Origin: Rhodopirellula europaea 6C | Lineage (GTDB): Bacteria; Planctomycetota; Planctomycetia; Pirellulales; Pirellulaceae | Length of the DNA: 64,000 nt | Assembly (NCBI RefSeq): GCF_000338295.1 | Contig: NZ_ANMO01000116.1 | Location: 1 to 64,000 of the forward strand | Reading direction: 5' to 3' | Shown: piece after piece, positions 62,575 to 64,000 of the stretch | Layout: each line of letters starts with the position of its first letter | Numbering within the stretch: the stretch's first letter is position 1 | Notes under the pieces: generated by a model | Told to the model about the DNA's origin: nothing | Database searches by the model: none | What the model saw: the letters and a program-made list of their open reading frames with translations, nothing else | Position numbers and translations under genes: made by a program

Positions 62575-63501
62575 ATGAACATCATTTCACTTCTGCCCAG
62601 TGCGACCGAAATCATCTGCGCGTTGGGACTGCAGGACCAATTGGTAGGTGTCACACATGAGTGCGATTATCCATCCGGTGTTGATCGTCTTGCGAAGGTC
62701 ACTCAGACGTTGATTCCGCATGATGCGACCAGCGGTGAGATCGACACGATGGTGCGAGAGCGATTGCAGACCGAGCGAGCTTTGTACTCACTGAATATGC
62801 CGGTGGTGGAATCGCTGGCGCCGGATCTGATCGTGACTCAAGCTTTGTGCGACGTTTGCGCGGTGGCTGAATCGGAGGTCAACGCGGCGGCGTGCTCCTT
62901 GCCCGGACAGCCTCGCGTCGTGAACCTGGAGCCGACTTCTTTGTCGGAGATGTTTGATTGCATCACCTTGGTTGGTGAAGCCGCAGGTTGTCCGGACCGG
63001 GCGACAGCTCTGATTGACCAATTGCAATCACGAGTCGCTCGAGTACGAAAACGCTCGGAGGATTTGTTGTCACGGCCCGAGACAAAGGTACCGAGCGTGA
63101 TGTTGTTGGAATGGATCGACCCTCCGTTCAGTGCCGGTCATTGGAGTCCGGAGTTGGTGCGACAAGCCGGCGGCCACGAATGTGTGGGCGAGGCCGGTGA
63201 GCGTTCCGAGACCACCTCTTGGGACCGCATGCGAGAAGCGGATCCGGACGTGTTGTTCATCGCGTGTTGCGGTTTCAGCGTGTCGCGAACATTGGAAGAC
63301 GTGCCGATTCTACGTGGCTATCCCGGATGGTCCGATATGAAGTGTGTTCGCGAAGAACGTGTCTACGTGGTCGACGGTTCGGCCTACTTCAGTCGGCCAG
63401 GCCCACGATTGGTCGACAGCCTAGAAATTCTCGCCAATGCCCTTCACCCTGAAGTCCACCCTCTCCCAGATGGCCTATCACCCGCCATGCACCTCATCTA
63501 A
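62575..63501 (+). CDS. Cobalamin-binding BtuF-like protein
   Basis: A 308-residue helical-backbone metal/corrin-binding protein (BtuF/FhuD fold). Supporting sequence: [47 protein letters not shown] and [19 protein letters not shown]. It starts at MNIISLLPS (62575) and has no signal peptide, unlike true BtuF; such soluble homologues are common in bacteria and their function is unclear. No BtuCD genes are near. It ends overlapping the convergent hisI by 4 bases. Confidence 0.8.
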   Translation: MNIISLLPSATEIICALGLQDQLVGVTHECDYPSGVDRLAKVTQTLIPHDATSGEIDTMVRERLQTERALYSLNMPVVESLAPDLIVTQALCDVCAVAESEVNAAACSLPGQPRVVNLEPTSLSEMFDCITLVGEAAGCPDRATALIDQLQSRVARVRKRSEDLLSRPETKVPSVMLLEWIDPPFSAGHWSPELVRQAGGHECVGEAGERSETTSWDRMREADPDVLFIACCGFSVSRTLEDVPILRGYPGWSDMKCVREERVYVVDGSAYFSRPGPRLVDSLEILANALHPEVHPLPDGLSPAMHLI

Positions 63502-63878
63502 GCGATGCGTTCTTCGGTGATGTGGGTTGTGCCATCGGGATCGACGCGACGGAAGAAGCAGCTTTCGTAGTTTTCGTGGCAGGCTGCTCCGGTTTGTTCG
63601 ACGGACAACAGGATCGTGTCGGCGTCGCAGTCCACTCGGATTTCTCGCACGACTTGAGCGTGGCCGCTGGTGTCACCCTTCCGCCAAAGTTTGCCTCTCG
63701 AACGGCTGAAATAAACCGCTCGGTTGCCCGAGATGGTTTCGTCCCAAGCTTCGCGATTCATCCACGCCAGCATCAACACTCGTCCTGTCGTGGCGTCTTG
63801 GGCGATGGCGGGCAGCAATGTTTGACCGGTCTTGGGACACGGGACTCCGGCGTCAAAGTTGGGAATGGGGGATGACAT
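63498..63878 (-). CDS. hisI: Phosphoribosyl-AMP cyclohydrolase
   Basis: A 126-residue enzyme of histidine biosynthesis that opens the purine ring of PR-AMP. The metal and substrate motifs are visible as [40 protein letters not shown] and [11 protein letters not shown]. HisE is not fused to it. It lies 8 bases downstream of the partial oxidoreductase gene on the same strand. Confidence 0.95.
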   Translation of the reverse strand: MSSPIPNFDAGVPCPKTGQTLLPAIAQDATTGRVLMLAWMNREAWDETISGNRAVYFSRSRGKLWRKGDTSGHAQVVREIRVDCDADTILLSVEQTGAACHENYESCFFRRVDPDGTTHITEERIA

Positions 63879-63886
63879 GAGGATGA

Positions 63887-64000
63887 TCAGGTGTTGAGTT
63901 TGACAATGATTTTGCCCGCCAGCTGACTGCTGTCTTCGAGCGTCGCGGATTCTTGCAAGGCGTGTGCTTGGGCGGCTTCGTCCAGGCTGAATCGAGCACT
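63887..64000 (-). CDS. C-terminal end of a zinc-type NADPH:quinone oxidoreductase (partial)
   Basis: Only the last 37 codons lie in the window. They read [20 protein letters not shown] ... GKIIVKLNT, which matches the C-terminus of medium-chain dehydrogenase/quinone-oxidoreductase proteins (the usual L-E-A-A-x-A-H and G-K-I-V pattern). The upstream part is outside the window. Confidence 0.65.
   Translation of the reverse strand, partial: SARFSLDEAAQAHALQESATLEDSSQLAGKIIVKLNT

Noticed and set aside
1-64000. tRNA or rRNA genes
   Set aside because: I noticed no tRNA-like cloverleaf or rRNA sequence while reading the gaps, but a short tRNA cannot be fully excluded without a covariance-model search.

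Overview
The window looks like an ordinary chromosomal stretch of a marine planctomycete close to Rhodopirellula. The evidence is gene content: a DUF1552 plus DUF1592 planctomycete-type cytochrome pair, a large Ser/Thr kinase with an extracytoplasmic half, an FAD oxidoreductase with a golvesin-like tail, a futalosine menaquinone enzyme (MqnD), an MfnD-like ATP-grasp protein, a C30-type carotenoid operon and a stand-alone type I PKS. Base composition is moderate. I saw no rRNA, tRNA, CRISPR array, insertion sequence or prophage, and no origin.

Layout. 0-6.5 kb: an HtrA-like protease diverges from cytidine deaminase; then comes the DUF1552/DUF1592 pair. 6.6-10.4 kb: a mutagenesis cassette imuA-imuB, with an 18-bp LexA-box-like palindrome in front and a 48-bp repeat family translated in frame inside both genes; lapA diverges. 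10.4-13.4 kb: small hypothetical, acetyltransferase and flavin-binding genes. 13.5-18.1 kb: a MoxR / DUF58 / membrane protein / transglutaminase operon. 18.1-21.1 kb: DUF971, a YjhG/YagF-type dehydratase and a membrane Zn peptidase on the minus strand, all overlapping. 21.4-31 kb: cytochrome oxidase biogenesis genes (c-type cytochrome, small membrane protein, ctaA, ctaB, ABC ATPase, ABC permease, and further on SCO and DUF420), interrupted by a hydrolase and a peptidase-like/DUF2786 fusion. 31-31.7 kb: a VapBC-like toxin-antitoxin pair.

31.8-37 kb: a minus-strand operon aldehyde dehydrogenase, carotenoid desaturase, acyltransferase, glycosyltransferase. All its junctions read as 4-nt ATGA overlaps once two single-base homopolymer differences are allowed for, one at the ALDH/desaturase junction and one inside the desaturase. 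37-41 kb: nitroreductase, a sigma-54 activator without a sensory domain, and an FAD oxidoreductase. 41-50.7 kb: small cytochrome, Ser/Thr kinase, mqnD, dapB, a helix-hairpin-helix protein, a DUF59 protein, a thioesterase, an ATP-grasp ligase and a zinc-ribbon membrane protein. 50.9-58.3 kb: a 2471-residue reducing PKS (KS-AT-DH-ER-KR-ACP-TE). 58.4-64 kb: an orphan OmpR-type regulator, a zinc-ribbon protein, a double-esterase/SMP-30 fusion, a BtuF-like binding protein, hisI and the tail of a zinc-type oxidoreductase.

The points most worth a second look are the coding repeats in imuA/imuB with the palindrome upstream, the disrupted carotenoid operon, the peptidase/DUF2786 fusion and the solitary PKS.
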